This document shows, piece by piece, positions 8,362 through 16,989 of a DNA stretch of 64,000 bases (the stretch's first letter is position 1; the number at the start of each line of letters is the position of its first letter). A program made the translations under genes and the position numbers. The DNA is from Devosia sp. RR2S18 (GTDB taxonomy: Bacteria; Pseudomonadota; Alphaproteobacteria; Rhizobiales; Devosiaceae): positions 2,690,001 to 2,754,000 of the forward strand of contig NZ_CP126539.1 in NCBI RefSeq assembly GCF_030177755.1. The letters run 5' to 3'. The notes beneath the pieces were generated by a model. It saw nothing but the letters and a program-made list of their open reading frames with translations. It had not been told where the DNA came from and searched no databases.

Positions 8362-9885
8362 TCAGGAGACCCCGATGGTTGAATTACGGCCGTAGCACAG
8401 ATTGATGAGGGTCCCCTCCGCCAGACCTGCCGCCGCGGTGATCGTTGTAAAGCGGCCCTGCCGCATCACCCCGATGCGGTCGCTGAGCGCCAGAATTTCC
8501 GGCAAGTCCGAAGACACCAGAATGATTGCCGTCCCCCGGGCAGTGAGTTCTCTCAGCATGGAGTAGATATCGTACCTGGCCCCTATATCGACACCGCGCG
8601 TTGGCTCCTCGAGCAGGAGCAGTTTAGGAGATCCGGCCAAGGCCCGACCAAAGACGACTTTCTGCTGATTGCCGCCGCTCAGTTCCAGGACCGGCTGCCG
8701 CGGCCCCGACGCCTTGAGCCGAATGGCGCGGCCAATGTCATCGGCGAGACGCTGCTCCCGTCGTGGTGTCAGCCAGGTGCCCAGAACGCTGTGGCGCTTG
8801 AGATGGGCAAGGGTGATGTTTTCGTAGATGGGACGCGCCATCACCAATCCCTGGCCACGGCGTTCGCGTGGAACATAGGCAACCCCGGCCTGCCAGGCCG
8901 CGGCTGGGCGATGGGGACTGTAGGCTGCGCCGTCAACGGCCATGCGACCGCCACTGGGCCGAAGGTCACCAAGAAGCGTGCGGATCAGTTCGGTCTGACC
9001 CGACCCGGACAGTCCGGCGATGCCCAGGATCTCGCCTTTCCGGACAGCGAAATCGAGTGGGCCGATGTTCTCCGCCCGCAGTCCTTCGGCGCCGAAGGCC
9101 TGCTGACTTGCGGGAGGGGCGATCGGCTTGGGATAGGCTTCCGCCACCGTGCGACCGATCATCACGGCGACCAGGTCGTCATGGGTGATCTCGGCCATGC
9201 GTCCACTGTCGATGGAACGGCCATCCCGCAGCACCGTGGCCCGATCGCACAGAGCCATGATCTCGTCCAGCCGGTGGGACACATAGAGCACCGAGCTGCC
9301 GATGGCCCGGATTTCCCGCAAAACCCCGAACAGGCGTTCACTCTCGTCCCGCGTCAGCGCGGCCGTCGGCTCGTCCATCACATAAAGCCGGGCGTCCTCA
9401 AGCAGCGCGGCAGAGATGCGTACCAGCATCTGGTCGCCCAGCGACAACGCCCCCAAAGTTGTTTTAGGATCGATGTGATCGATGCCCAGCCGCTCCAATG
9501 CGCGTCCCGCCGCGGCATTGAGCTGGCGCCAGTCGACCAGAACACCCGCCCGCTGGGGATAGCGTCGCCCCATGAGGATGTTCTCGGCCACCGAGAGGGT
9601 CGAAACAACGTTGAACTCCTGGTGGATGAAGCGCAGGCCCAGGCGATAGGCGGTCTTGGTGCTATTGATGTGAACCGGCGAACCATCGACCGCAATCTGG
9701 GCAGTATCGGGGGTAACCACTCCGGCCAGAATCTTGATCAGGGTGGACTTGCCGGCGCCGTTCTCGCCCATCAGGGCGTGGATTTCACCCCGTGAAATGA
9801 CCAGATCGGCGCCACGAAGCGCCGGCACACCCGCATAGGACTTGCTGACCCCGGTGGCGGAAAGAAGCGGAGTGGGAGGGACCAT
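8362..9885 (-). CDS. Sugar ABC transporter ATPase with two nucleotide-binding domains, RbsA/MglA/XylG type
   Basis: 507 residues, the normal length for this class. The first ABC domain has Walker A GENGAGKSTLIK, signature ALSLGDQ and Walker B LYVMDEPTAAL. The second has the usual degenerate Walker A (GLSGSGQTELIR), signature LSGGNQQKV and Walker B LLLLEEPTRGVD. It powers uptake of a pentose or hexose through the permease encoded immediately downstream. The binding-protein gene lies 40 bases upstream on the same strand, so the three are co-transcribed. Confidence 0.94.
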   Translation of the reverse strand: MVPPTPLLSATGVSKSYAGVPALRGADLVISRGEIHALMGENGAGKSTLIKILAGVVTPDTAQIAVDGSPVHINSTKTAYRLGLRFIHQEFNVVSTLSVAENILMGRRYPQRAGVLVDWRQLNAAAGRALERLGIDHIDPKTTLGALSLGDQMLVRISAALLEDARLYVMDEPTAALTRDESERLFGVLREIRAIGSSVLYVSHRLDEIMALCDRATVLRDGRSIDSGRMAEITHDDLVAVMIGRTVAEAYPKPIAPPASQQAFGAEGLRAENIGPLDFAVRKGEILGIAGLSGSGQTELIRTLLGDLRPSGGRMAVDGAAYSPHRPAAAWQAGVAYVPRERRGQGLVMARPIYENITLAHLKRHSVLGTWLTPRREQRLADDIGRAIRLKASGPRQPVLELSGGNQQKVVFGRALAGSPKLLLLEEPTRGVDIGARYDIYSMLRELTARGTAIILVSSDLPEILALSDRIGVMRQGRFTTITAAAGLAEGTLINLCYGRNSTIGVS

Positions 9886-9925
9886 GATCGGCCCTTCCCT
9901 ACTCTCTTGTCGTGCACAAGCGCAA

Positions 9926-10870
9926 CTATTGGTTTGCGTTGGCGACGGTGATCAGCTTGGTGGGCACGTAAATCACCGATTGCCGGATTTCTTCACCGTC
10001 GAGGTAGCGGGCAACCGCGTCCGCCGTTGCGGTGCCGATCCCGGCAAAATCCTGGGCAACAGTCGCCTCGAAATTCCCGCCAGCCGCCACGGCCTCCCGG
10101 GCCTGGGGATTGGCGTCGATGCCGGTGATGACGATGCCTTCTCCTTCACGGCCTGCCGCCTCGATAGCCTGCAAGGCGCCGAGCGCCGGCTGGTCCCATG
10201 CAGCCCAGACGGCCTTGATGCTGCCGGGCTCGGGATTGGCGGCAAGGATCGCTTCCATCTTGGCGCGACTGTCGGCAATGCCGCCATCAGCAACGTCGGG
10301 CGTAACGCTGTCGAGAACGGTGATGTCGGGATAATTGCCAAAAACGGCATCGGCGACTACCCCGCGGACCTGCACCGGGGGGAAAGCATCAAAGACGAAC
10401 ATCACCACATTGCCCTCGCCATTGATGCGATTGGCAACGTAGGCTGAGGTCTCAGCGGCCATGGCATAGCCGTTGCTGGTGACATTGGTGACCAGCAACG
10501 GATCGGAACCGGCATCCATGCCGAACACCGGAATTTCATTATCGCGCGCGGTCTGCAGACCCGCCGTCACCTGCGAGGGATCCACATTGATGACGATGGC
10601 GTCGACATCCTGGACGACCAGGTCCTCGATGCGGGCAATAACGGCAGCCACATCACCGGCAGTGTCGATAACATTGACCTCCCACCCCTTTTCAGCCGCA
10701 ACTTCCTCGAAAGCCTCAACGTAGAACTGAGTTCCGGGCTGGGCCATGTAGGGTGTGACAATCGCCACCCTCGACTGGGCATAGGCAGCACCGATCGGGA
10801 GCATGGTAACCCCGATGACCAGAGTCGAAACGACTAGTTTGATGTTGGCAGGCAAGGGAACACTCCTCAT
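9926..10870 (-). CDS. Periplasmic sugar-binding protein of the ABC transporter, RbsB type
   Basis: 314 residues from the ATG at 10870. A signal peptide is visible (MRSVPLPANIKLVVSTLVIG, then cleavage near AAYAQS). The mature part is a Peripla_BP_4/RbsB fold: VAIVTPYMAQPGTQFYVEAF, VDAIVINVDPSQV, PVFGMDAGSDP and VITGIDANPQA. It captures the sugar in the periplasm. A start seven codons upstream at 10891 is also possible, since AAAGGA lies before it. The open frame extends further upstream, but without a signal-peptide-compatible start. It is the first gene of the transporter operon and is divergent from the kinase. Confidence 0.92.
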   Translation of the reverse strand: MRSVPLPANIKLVVSTLVIGVTMLPIGAAYAQSRVAIVTPYMAQPGTQFYVEAFEEVAAEKGWEVNVIDTAGDVAAVIARIEDLVVQDVDAIVINVDPSQVTAGLQTARDNEIPVFGMDAGSDPLLVTNVTSNGYAMAAETSAYVANRINGEGNVVMFVFDAFPPVQVRGVVADAVFGNYPDITVLDSVTPDVADGGIADSRAKMEAILAANPEPGSIKAVWAAWDQPALGALQAIEAAGREGEGIVITGIDANPQAREAVAAGGNFEATVAQDFAGIGTATADAVARYLDGEEIRQSVIYVPTKLITVANANQ

Positions 10871-10975
10871 GAACTCCCGAGGGCAAGCCATGCGGGAGCA
10901 ATTGTTTTCCTTTTTCTTCAAGGCACTATATGGCCGATCGGGAGATCGGCAAGTCATATCGAGGGGAAGCCTGGC
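10871..10975. promoter_or_regulatory. Divergent intergenic region between sugar transporter and kinase
   Basis: The 105 bases between the binding-protein start and the kinase start must contain promoters for both directions. A palindromic stretch, GCCGATCGGGAGATCGGC at about 10933-10950, lies in it and could be an operator for a sugar-responsive regulator. No regulator gene is present nearby. The kinase ribosome-binding site GAGGGG is at 10961-10966. Function is inferred from position only. Confidence 0.45.
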
Positions 10976-12427
10976 GTGAATTTCACTTTGATCGGTATCG
11001 ATGTGGGGACAACAGCCACCAAGGCGACCCTGATCGATGCACAGGGCCGAGAACTCGCCAGCTTCAGCCGTCCGCACGGTACCGATCGGTCCGGTCCGGG
11101 CAAGGCCGAGCAGTCCGCCGGCGTCTGGATGCAAAGCGTTCTGGCGGCACTGCAGCACTTTGCCGATCATGCCGACCTGTCGAACCTTGCCGGCATCGGG
11201 CTCACCTCGCAGGTCAACACCCATCTATTTGTCGACAGCGCAGGCGCACCTCTGCGCCCGGCCATTACCTGGCAGGACACCCGATCTGCAGCAGATGCAG
11301 CACACCTCGATCATGCGGTCACCGCCGAACAGAAGACCGCCTGGTTCGGCGGCCCTGTCCCCATTGATGCCAGCCATGCCCTGTCGCGCATGGCTTTCAT
11401 GGCTCGCACCGAGCCCGAGAGATGGGCGAGAACTCGGCACGTGCTCTTGCCCAAGGACTTCTGTGCCTTTCAGCTGACCGGCGAGCTGGCTTCCGATCCG
11501 GTGTCGGCGACCGGGCTCGTCGATAGCAAGGGAAGTTACGTCAATGCCCTGCTCGAGCTCGTTCCCGGGGCCAGGCAACGCCTACCCCCGCTGTTCCCCT
11601 TCCATCATGCTGTGGGTCGCGTCAAAGCGGGGCTGCCGTGTGCGGGCACGCCCGTCATGGTGGGGGCAATGGACGCCTGGGCCGGCATGTTCGGGTGCGG
11701 AGTGATCGAGGAAGGGGACATGATGTACCAGTCCGGCACCAGCGAGGTTGCCGGGATCGTATCGTCCCAGGTCGTACCAACGCCGGGCGTGATCCTGTTT
11801 CCGCCTTATCAGGGCATTCGCATGCATGCCGCCCCGACGCAGGCCGGCGGTGCCTCGATAGCCTGGCTGTCCGCTCTCTTGGGACGGTCGCCGCAGGACC
11901 TTTCCCTTTTGGCTGAAAGGCTGAACCGCTCCGAGACGATCCCCTTCTTTCTGCCGCACCTGGCCGGCGAGCGGGCACCGGTCTGGGATGCGGCGTCGCG
12001 CGGCGTCTTTGCGCGGCTCGATGAGAGTGCGGGTCCGGGACATCTGGCCCATGCAGTGATGGAGGGCGTTGCGCACTCGGTTCGCTGGGCCTTCGCAGCA
12101 CTCGAAAAATCGGCTGACCTGCCGCTGGGGAACGTACGGATCGGCGGCGGCGGCTCGCGATCCAACGTCTGGTGCCAGATACGCGCTGACGTATTGGGGA
12201 CGGGAATGCAACGAGCTGCGGTGCCTGCTGCAGCTGCTCTGGGCGCGGCGATCATTGCCGGCGTGGGATGCGGTGCGTTTAGCTCACTTACCAATGCCGT
12301 TCGGCAACTGGTGCAGTATGACCGCGAGTTTCTACCAGATGCCGGCAGAATTGAGTACTACAAGGAGCGGCACGGACATTTCCTTGCTCTATATGAAAGC
12401 ATAGCACCGTTCAATCAGCGCTTCTGA
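10976..12427 (+). CDS. FGGY-family carbohydrate kinase (xylulokinase-like)
   Basis: 483 residues from a GTG start at 10976 with GAGGGG ten bases upstream. The N-terminal phosphate-binding loop is GIDVGTTATKATLID (7-21). The WQDTRS motif sits near residue 98 and the catalytic Asp in GAMDAWAGMFGCG. The C-terminal FGGY box is GGGSRSNVWCQIRADVLG. It phosphorylates a ketose or polyol with ATP. Sitting divergent from a sugar importer, it probably traps the imported sugar. No isomerase or dehydrogenase is alongside, so xylulose is only one possible substrate. Confidence 0.88.
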   Translation: MNFTLIGIDVGTTATKATLIDAQGRELASFSRPHGTDRSGPGKAEQSAGVWMQSVLAALQHFADHADLSNLAGIGLTSQVNTHLFVDSAGAPLRPAITWQDTRSAADAAHLDHAVTAEQKTAWFGGPVPIDASHALSRMAFMARTEPERWARTRHVLLPKDFCAFQLTGELASDPVSATGLVDSKGSYVNALLELVPGARQRLPPLFPFHHAVGRVKAGLPCAGTPVMVGAMDAWAGMFGCGVIEEGDMMYQSGTSEVAGIVSSQVVPTPGVILFPPYQGIRMHAAPTQAGGASIAWLSALLGRSPQDLSLLAERLNRSETIPFFLPHLAGERAPVWDAASRGVFARLDESAGPGHLAHAVMEGVAHSVRWAFAALEKSADLPLGNVRIGGGGSRSNVWCQIRADVLGTGMQRAAVPAAAALGAAIIAGVGCGAFSSLTNAVRQLVQYDREFLPDAGRIEYYKERHGHFLALYESIAPFNQRF

Positions 12428-12539
12428 GTGTTAGTTTTGCTGCCGTCGCTCGCCGTCGGGAGTTCGGTGCTGTTCACGGCTCAATTGAGCTGCGTTCGGA
12501 ACTTGGAGCGGGTCTGGAGGCCCCGCTATCAGGGTACGG

Positions 12540-12809
12540 CAAGCGCAACCAGATGCCCGCAGGCTGCGCTTGCGCGTGCTGGTGTTAGTCCTGCTTGGCG
12601 TTTTGAACGTAGCCGTGCCCGGGTATGCAGTCCTCAACGGGCTCATTGACTCCAAGGTCATGCAGTTGGGTACTCTCTTCGCCGAGAAACAGGTGCTCCA
12701 TGCCCCCTTCCGCGGTCTTGAGAAGCTGATGCGACGTGGCTCGGCGGAGACGTTTGGGAACAGGCCGGTGCCGTCATTCCTGCGCTGCTCATGCTGCTCA
12801 CACCGATAG
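12540..12809 (+). pseudogene. N-terminal fragment of a membrane sensor-like protein
   Basis: A frame running through RLRLRVLVLVLLGVLNVAVP and then a periplasmic-looking stretch with AEKQVLHAPFRGLEKLMR resembles the first transmembrane helix and start of the sensor region of a diguanylate cyclase or chemoreceptor. The similarity is lost after RRGSAETFG and the frame stops at 12809. No signalling domain follows. It looks like a truncated remnant; family assignment is tentative. Confidence 0.35.
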
Positions 12810-13192
12810 CATTATCGCAGCGACTCTCTATCGTGCTCTGTGGCAACAGAGTCCGTTAAACCACGAATAGCTGAGAACGGCGGCCCAGCGATTGAATTGG
12901 TTCGAGCCACCTCGCCCGTGCACATGCTTTCGGGGCGTGCACAAATTTCATCGCGCCACGGCCGTTATGTTGGAGAATGTACACCTAACGAACCTTGGTC
13001 GTTTCACGCGGACCGTCCTTTCCCTGCCGTGCGCCGAACAGCCGGGAGACCGTCGACGTGACCGTTATCCGGTGGGCTCACTCGCGACCCTGCCTCTGCT
13101 GGCCTCTGAGGACCGGCGATTAGTTAAAGCTTTATCTATCCTCCTATTTGGACGTGGAGAGGAGCCGGACGAAGGCATGCTTTAAGCAATGC
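12810..13192. other. No gene seen
   Basis: No supported reading frame on either strand. The right part should contain the promoter of the three-gene ParA-like cluster that follows. Confidence 0.5.
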
Positions 13193-13684
13193 ATGAACCT
13201 TGAAGTCGAAGACGAAATCATTGGCAGATTTGACCAGGCGCTGCAGGGACGCTTTGAAACGCTCAAGCCAGCGCGGGCTATTGAGCGTAGCATCGATTTC
13301 ATCGCTGCTTTGCGTGCTGACTATGTTCCTTGGACGGACATCGAGCGCCTCTTCAATCGCGCGTTGTCTGCGCGCGGTAAGCCTGAGCTCGCCTATGGTT
13401 CGGTAGCTCGCCTCTACCATCTCGCTCGTGGGAACACTGGAAGTACCGGTTCCGGAGCTTCGCTCCAGGCTGGATCCACTCCGCTCCCACAGGCGGCTTC
13501 CGCACCCGAAAGCGCAATCGAATCGACCGTCACCAGCACCGCGGCCGAGGTCGATGCACCAGGAGGTCCACCTGATCAGGTCTTAACCACAGCGGATTCG
13601 GCGACCGACCGCGGTTCGGCAGATCCTCACCTTGAGCGCATCCAGGCGCGGCGCAGGGCAAAGAGGGAGATGAACCAACAATGA
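13193..13684 (+). CDS. Hypothetical protein with HTH-like segment, upstream of ParA-like gene
   Basis: 163 residues from the ATG at 13193 (the open frame extends 45 bases upstream to a TTG). Residues 1-80 are helical and charged. Within them, AALRADYVPWTDIERLFNRA followed by GKPELAYGSVARLY resembles a helix-turn-helix pattern seen in plasmid mobilisation and recombination accessory proteins. The rest is a low-complexity Ser/Thr/Ala/Pro tail with a basic end (ERIQARRRAKREM). Its stop overlaps the next small ORF by ATGA, so the genes form an operon with the ParA-like ATPase. Exact function is unknown. Confidence 0.6.
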   Translation: MNLEVEDEIIGRFDQALQGRFETLKPARAIERSIDFIAALRADYVPWTDIERLFNRALSARGKPELAYGSVARLYHLARGNTGSTGSGASLQAGSTPLPQAASAPESAIESTVTSTAAEVDAPGGPPDQVLTTADSATDRGSADPHLERIQARRRAKREMNQQ

Positions 13685-13827
13685 GCAAGCAGACCAATAG
13701 TCACGTTGTTGAACCCACCAGCGTCTCTTTGCCTCCCGCTCGAGCGGGCCCATCTGCACAAGAGTTGAGGCGATCAACCACCACCGGTCGCCCGCGGTCG
13801 CCCGGGCGAACACAACAACAGCAATAG
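13681..13827 (+). CDS. Small ORF of 48 residues, coupled to upstream gene
   Basis: Starts at an ATGA overlap with the preceding gene and stops 10 bases before the ParA-like gene. The product is MSKQTNSHVV followed by a Pro/Ser/Arg-rich, probably disordered sequence ending GRTQQQQ. The tight spacing suggests translation. No family recognised. Confidence 0.45.
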   Translation: MSKQTNSHVVEPTSVSLPPARAGPSAQELRRSTTTGRPRSPGRTQQQQ

Positions 13828-13837
13828 AAAGTTACAA

Positions 13838-14749
13838 ATGTCCAATAGCAATCGGGGCGCCATACTACCGCCCACCTTTTTCGCCGACTACGACGTCTTT
13901 ATCGCCGCCAACCGTAAGGGCGGCATCGGCAAGACCACGATCATTCTGTTCCTGATTGCCTGTGCGCTCCTGCGCAAGGCCGTCTTGCGGGCCTTTGAAA
14001 TCGATCGTCAGAGCCGTCTCCAGCGCATGTATCCGGGCATCGTTGAACAAGTGGATCTGCCGAGCACGGACCAGTTGATCGAGGACGATCTTTCGGAGGG
14101 TCGTGCTTTGGCCCGCGTCTGGCACGCCTTGCGTTCAGCAAAGGAGACAGGCCTCGTATTCCTCGACATCGGTGCAAATTACGAAGAACGAGTGGCCGAG
14201 GGGATGCTCCGGGCACGCATTCACAAGAGCATGGCCGCTGCAGGACGGCGGGTTTGTGTGCTCATTCCCTTAGACGGCGCTTCCGACACCATCACGGCCG
14301 CTGCCACGGCGGTTCGGCACTTCGGAACCGCCGTTCCGGAAGCGGAATTCGTGTTCGTTCAACGTCAGGCAGAACTCACCATCGACAGTGGTGCACAATC
14401 ACTGCTCTCGGATGCAGCCAGGAAGGCTTATGTTGAGGTCATCGCACCGCTGCGGGTGCCCGAACGCACTCTCAACATGGGACAGATGAGACAGGGCATA
14501 CACAGGGCGTTCGTTGCTCTTGCGAAAAACCCGCTGGACTTCATGGAGAGCAGCCCGGCATTGCTTGGAGCTGCAGCAGCTGGTGCGGCTGGCGATCCGC
14601 TCCAGGACGAATTTGCGGGGATGGAGATACTGGCCTACTTCGATGATTTCGTCGGCCAGATCGATGAGGAGGCCCAGCGCGTGCTTGGCTTTCGCACCGC
14701 CACCGGTGCGCCCGGGAAGAACTCAGGGCCGTCTTCAAAGCCTGCTTGA
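13838..14749 (+). CDS. ParA/MinD-type P-loop ATPase
   Basis: 303 residues. The deviant Walker A is KGGIGKTT (31-38 of VFIAANRKGGIGKTTIILF), with the signature lysine of the ParA/MinD/TraL group. A Walker B-like LVFLDIGANYEE follows, and AEFVFVQRQ may mark a later strand. The C-terminal ~70 residues are helical. Such ATPases position plasmids, relaxosomes or membrane complexes. It is the third gene of a coupled cluster, and a relaxase gene lies 7.8 kb away beyond IS elements, which points to plasmid partition or mobilisation. The end may be altered: an adjacent frame continues with protein-like sequence to 14966. Confidence 0.75.
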   Translation: MSNSNRGAILPPTFFADYDVFIAANRKGGIGKTTIILFLIACALLRKAVLRAFEIDRQSRLQRMYPGIVEQVDLPSTDQLIEDDLSEGRALARVWHALRSAKETGLVFLDIGANYEERVAEGMLRARIHKSMAAAGRRVCVLIPLDGASDTITAAATAVRHFGTAVPEAEFVFVQRQAELTIDSGAQSLLSDAARKAYVEVIAPLRVPERTLNMGQMRQGIHRAFVALAKNPLDFMESSPALLGAAAAGAAGDPLQDEFAGMEILAYFDDFVGQIDEEAQRVLGFRTATGAPGKNSGPSSKPA

Positions 14750-14801
14750 TCTTCTCGCTACCCGCCATCCTGATGGCCTGGAGAAGTCGTTGCGCGGCAT
14801 C

Positions 14802-14966
14802 ATGGACCTCCTGCAAGCAGGCGACGTGGCGTGGTTAGTGAATAAGGTTCGAGAGAACACGGAACTGTCTGCCTCTCAAAGCCAGGCGTACTCCGGGTAT
14901 GCCGAAACCTGGAGTGATCTTGTGCGCCTTTTCTGCAGGCTCGTTGAGAAGCTGTTCGGCCGCTGA
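14802..14966 (+). CDS. Possible small helical ORF, or frameshifted tail of the ParA-like gene
   Basis: 54 residues starting MDLLQAGDVAWLVNKVREN and ending RLFCRLVEKLFGR. The frame is open upstream as far as 14514, and protein-like sequence (LLATRHPDGLEKSLRGIMDL) precedes the ATG. It could therefore be the original C-terminus of the ParA-like protein after a frameshift near 14700, or a separate small gene. The sequence does not decide. Confidence 0.35.
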   Translation: MDLLQAGDVAWLVNKVRENTELSASQSQAYSGYAETWSDLVRLFCRLVEKLFGR

Positions 14967-14968
14967 GT

Positions 14969-16274
14969 TTAATCTATTGGCGGCTGAGCCTTCATCACTA
15001 TGGGAACATTATAGAGCCCATCACCCAAGCAAAGCGGCGGCGGAAGTGGTTCTTCGCCGCCTCTTCTCTGAGGTTGCAAGTGGCGACGGAGCTCGTCCCT
15101 GGCCTCTTTTAAATCGGTGAAGCAAGCAAGATCGAAGCGTGTTCCCGCGAGGCCTCGAAGTCCCCATTGCTCGAGATCCGTTTCCTTCGTACCTACCCCC
15201 CGCCTTCTCCTCCCGATTGCGCACGCAGCAGCAAGGTGCAGTCTAAGTGGACCCAGAGCAGGGTAAATCTGAGCCGCGTTGAAATCGAAAGCCAAGGCGA
15301 TGTTCGTTAGGACCTGCAAGCTTGGCATCCGGTCCTCATGCCCGAGACGGCCGAAATCAAGTAGTTCCTCCGCAGCATTGTTGCGCAGGAGCATAACCGG
15401 ATCATCGGCCCGCTTGAGTCCAGACAGATCGATATTGCGGTCGACGAAATTATGCATTCGGTTGGCGCGGTGACATAGAACAAGCAAACTCTGGAGCATT
15501 CTAATTTCACGGCTTAACGCTGGCACTTCCCTTTCCCAACCCTCTTTCCGCCTGACGGGAACTTCGATCGCACGGCCCTGCTGCTCAAGGCTATCCGCAA
15601 ACTGGCGCAATGAGGCTGCGCCATAGAGAGTTTTTAGCCGTTTTGGGCCCAATTGCTCTCGCAATCGTCTAAGTGCATATTCGGCATTCGTTGAACGCTT
15701 CATTTTTCCACGGGCGGCACTCTTGAAGTCTGACAAATAGCCGAGCAATATGGCTCGAGCATGTACCGCAGGATCTCCCTCCACCTTACCCGCCATGGCA
15801 CCCACAAGTAGCCGCTCTAGTCGGTAGACCTGCGCCCCCACATTTTCCTGGACCGCGAGTTCATCTTCGGAATAAGGCTTGGCACCTCGGTCGAGCGGCC
15901 CCCCCCCTCAGTCCCCATTTATCATTTAGAACCACCGGGACTTCGAGAAACCTCCGCTTGTCTTCTGGTAAGAGAATAGTGCCCGTGTTCTCGTACATTT
16001 GCGCTGTGCCATAGCTCAGACACCAATCCTGGTGAAATTTATCACTACCCAACGCTGCGACAGTCGCCACGTAGCCCCGGACAGCATTGGCAACATCACG
16101 CAGCCGATAGCCGAACGAGCGGGAGTACTTCTCCTTCAGTATCGTGATGTGCAGGACGTGCGGACTGGAGAGGGCAACTGGCATATTGTTGATCGGCCCA
16201 AAGTACAGGGGGCACTTCTGGAAGAGCTCTGGGAGATCGCTGCTGACGCTCGCTTGGTATGCCCCCATCCCCAT
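14969..16274 (-). pseudogene. Unknown protein of ~430 residues, frame broken in a G9 tract (or phase-variable)
   Basis: Two adjacent leftward frames, 16274-15861 (137 residues) and up to 15841-14969 (290 residues), join into one protein if one G is removed from a run of nine at 15899-15907. The joined reading is KWGLRGGPLDRGAKPYSEDE, then LAVQENVGAQVYRLERLL, with no stop between. The N-terminal part has a compact domain (ALSSPHVLHITILKEKYSRS). The C-terminal part is helical and Arg-rich, with FDFNAAQIYPALGPLRLHLA. No family is recognised. Position next to the ParA-like and relaxase genes fits a plasmid replication or maintenance role, but this is only a guess. An IS256 element sits 166 bases upstream of the start. 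Confidence 0.65.
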
Positions 16275-16439
16275 CTGCGGTCTCCTATTCCGATTGTCTC
16301 CTAGCGGAGAGAGACGACGTCGATCCTCGGCAGATCAGCCGATGCAGTCGCCCCTTCCCTCCTTAGCCGTCAAAGCTAACCGACAGGTTGACGAGGGTAT
16401 TGCCCCTGTACTGAGGGCAGTGGCTACCACTGGAAATAA

Positions 16440-16447
16440 GACCCGTG
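16440..16447. repeat. 8-bp target duplication, left copy (GACCCGTG)
   Basis: GACCCGTG at 16440-16447 is repeated exactly at 19257-19264, immediately outside the two ends of the IS256 element. An 8-bp duplication is characteristic of this family. Confidence 0.85.
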
Positions 16448-16989
16448 GGTCGTGTCCCGGGACGTGGTGTAACTGAGGTGGTCAAGCCGCTCGCGAGCGC
16501 GCCATTACGAGCGCCGTAGTGAGCGAGCGGCTGGGTGGTCATCGACGGATTTCCGGTAAGGTCTGGTTGCTTACCCCAACCCTGCACCTGAAGGACCACC
16601 GATGACCGACACGATGATGAACCTGCGCACGCTGGTAGAGAAGACCCCCGACGCCGATATTCTACGTGAGATGATTGGCTTTGCTGCCGAGCGGTTGATG
16701 GAGCTGGAAGTGGGTGCTGCCACTGGCGCCAGCTATGGCGAGAAGAGCGTCGAGCGGCGGGTCCAGCGCAATGGCTACCGCGAGCGGGACTGGGAGACGC
16801 GGGCCGGCACAGTCGAGCTGCGCATCCCCAAGCTGCGCAAGGGCAGCTACTTCCCGGGTTTTCTGGAACCTCGGCGGTTGGCCGAGAAGGCTCTGACGGC
16901 GGTGATCCAGGAGGCCTACATTCAGGGCATCTCCACCCGGTCAGTGGACGACCTGGTCAAAGCCATGGGCATGAGTGGCATCTCCAAGA

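Noticed and set aside
8791-9795. A 334-residue rightward open frame opposite the ABC ATPase.
   Set aside because: Antisense shadow of the well-supported ATPase gene in GC-rich DNA.
9926-11224. Binding-protein gene extended to the upstream end of its open frame (432 residues).
   Set aside because: The extra ~118 N-terminal residues have unlike composition, overlap the divergent kinase gene and would bury the signal peptide that begins at 10870.
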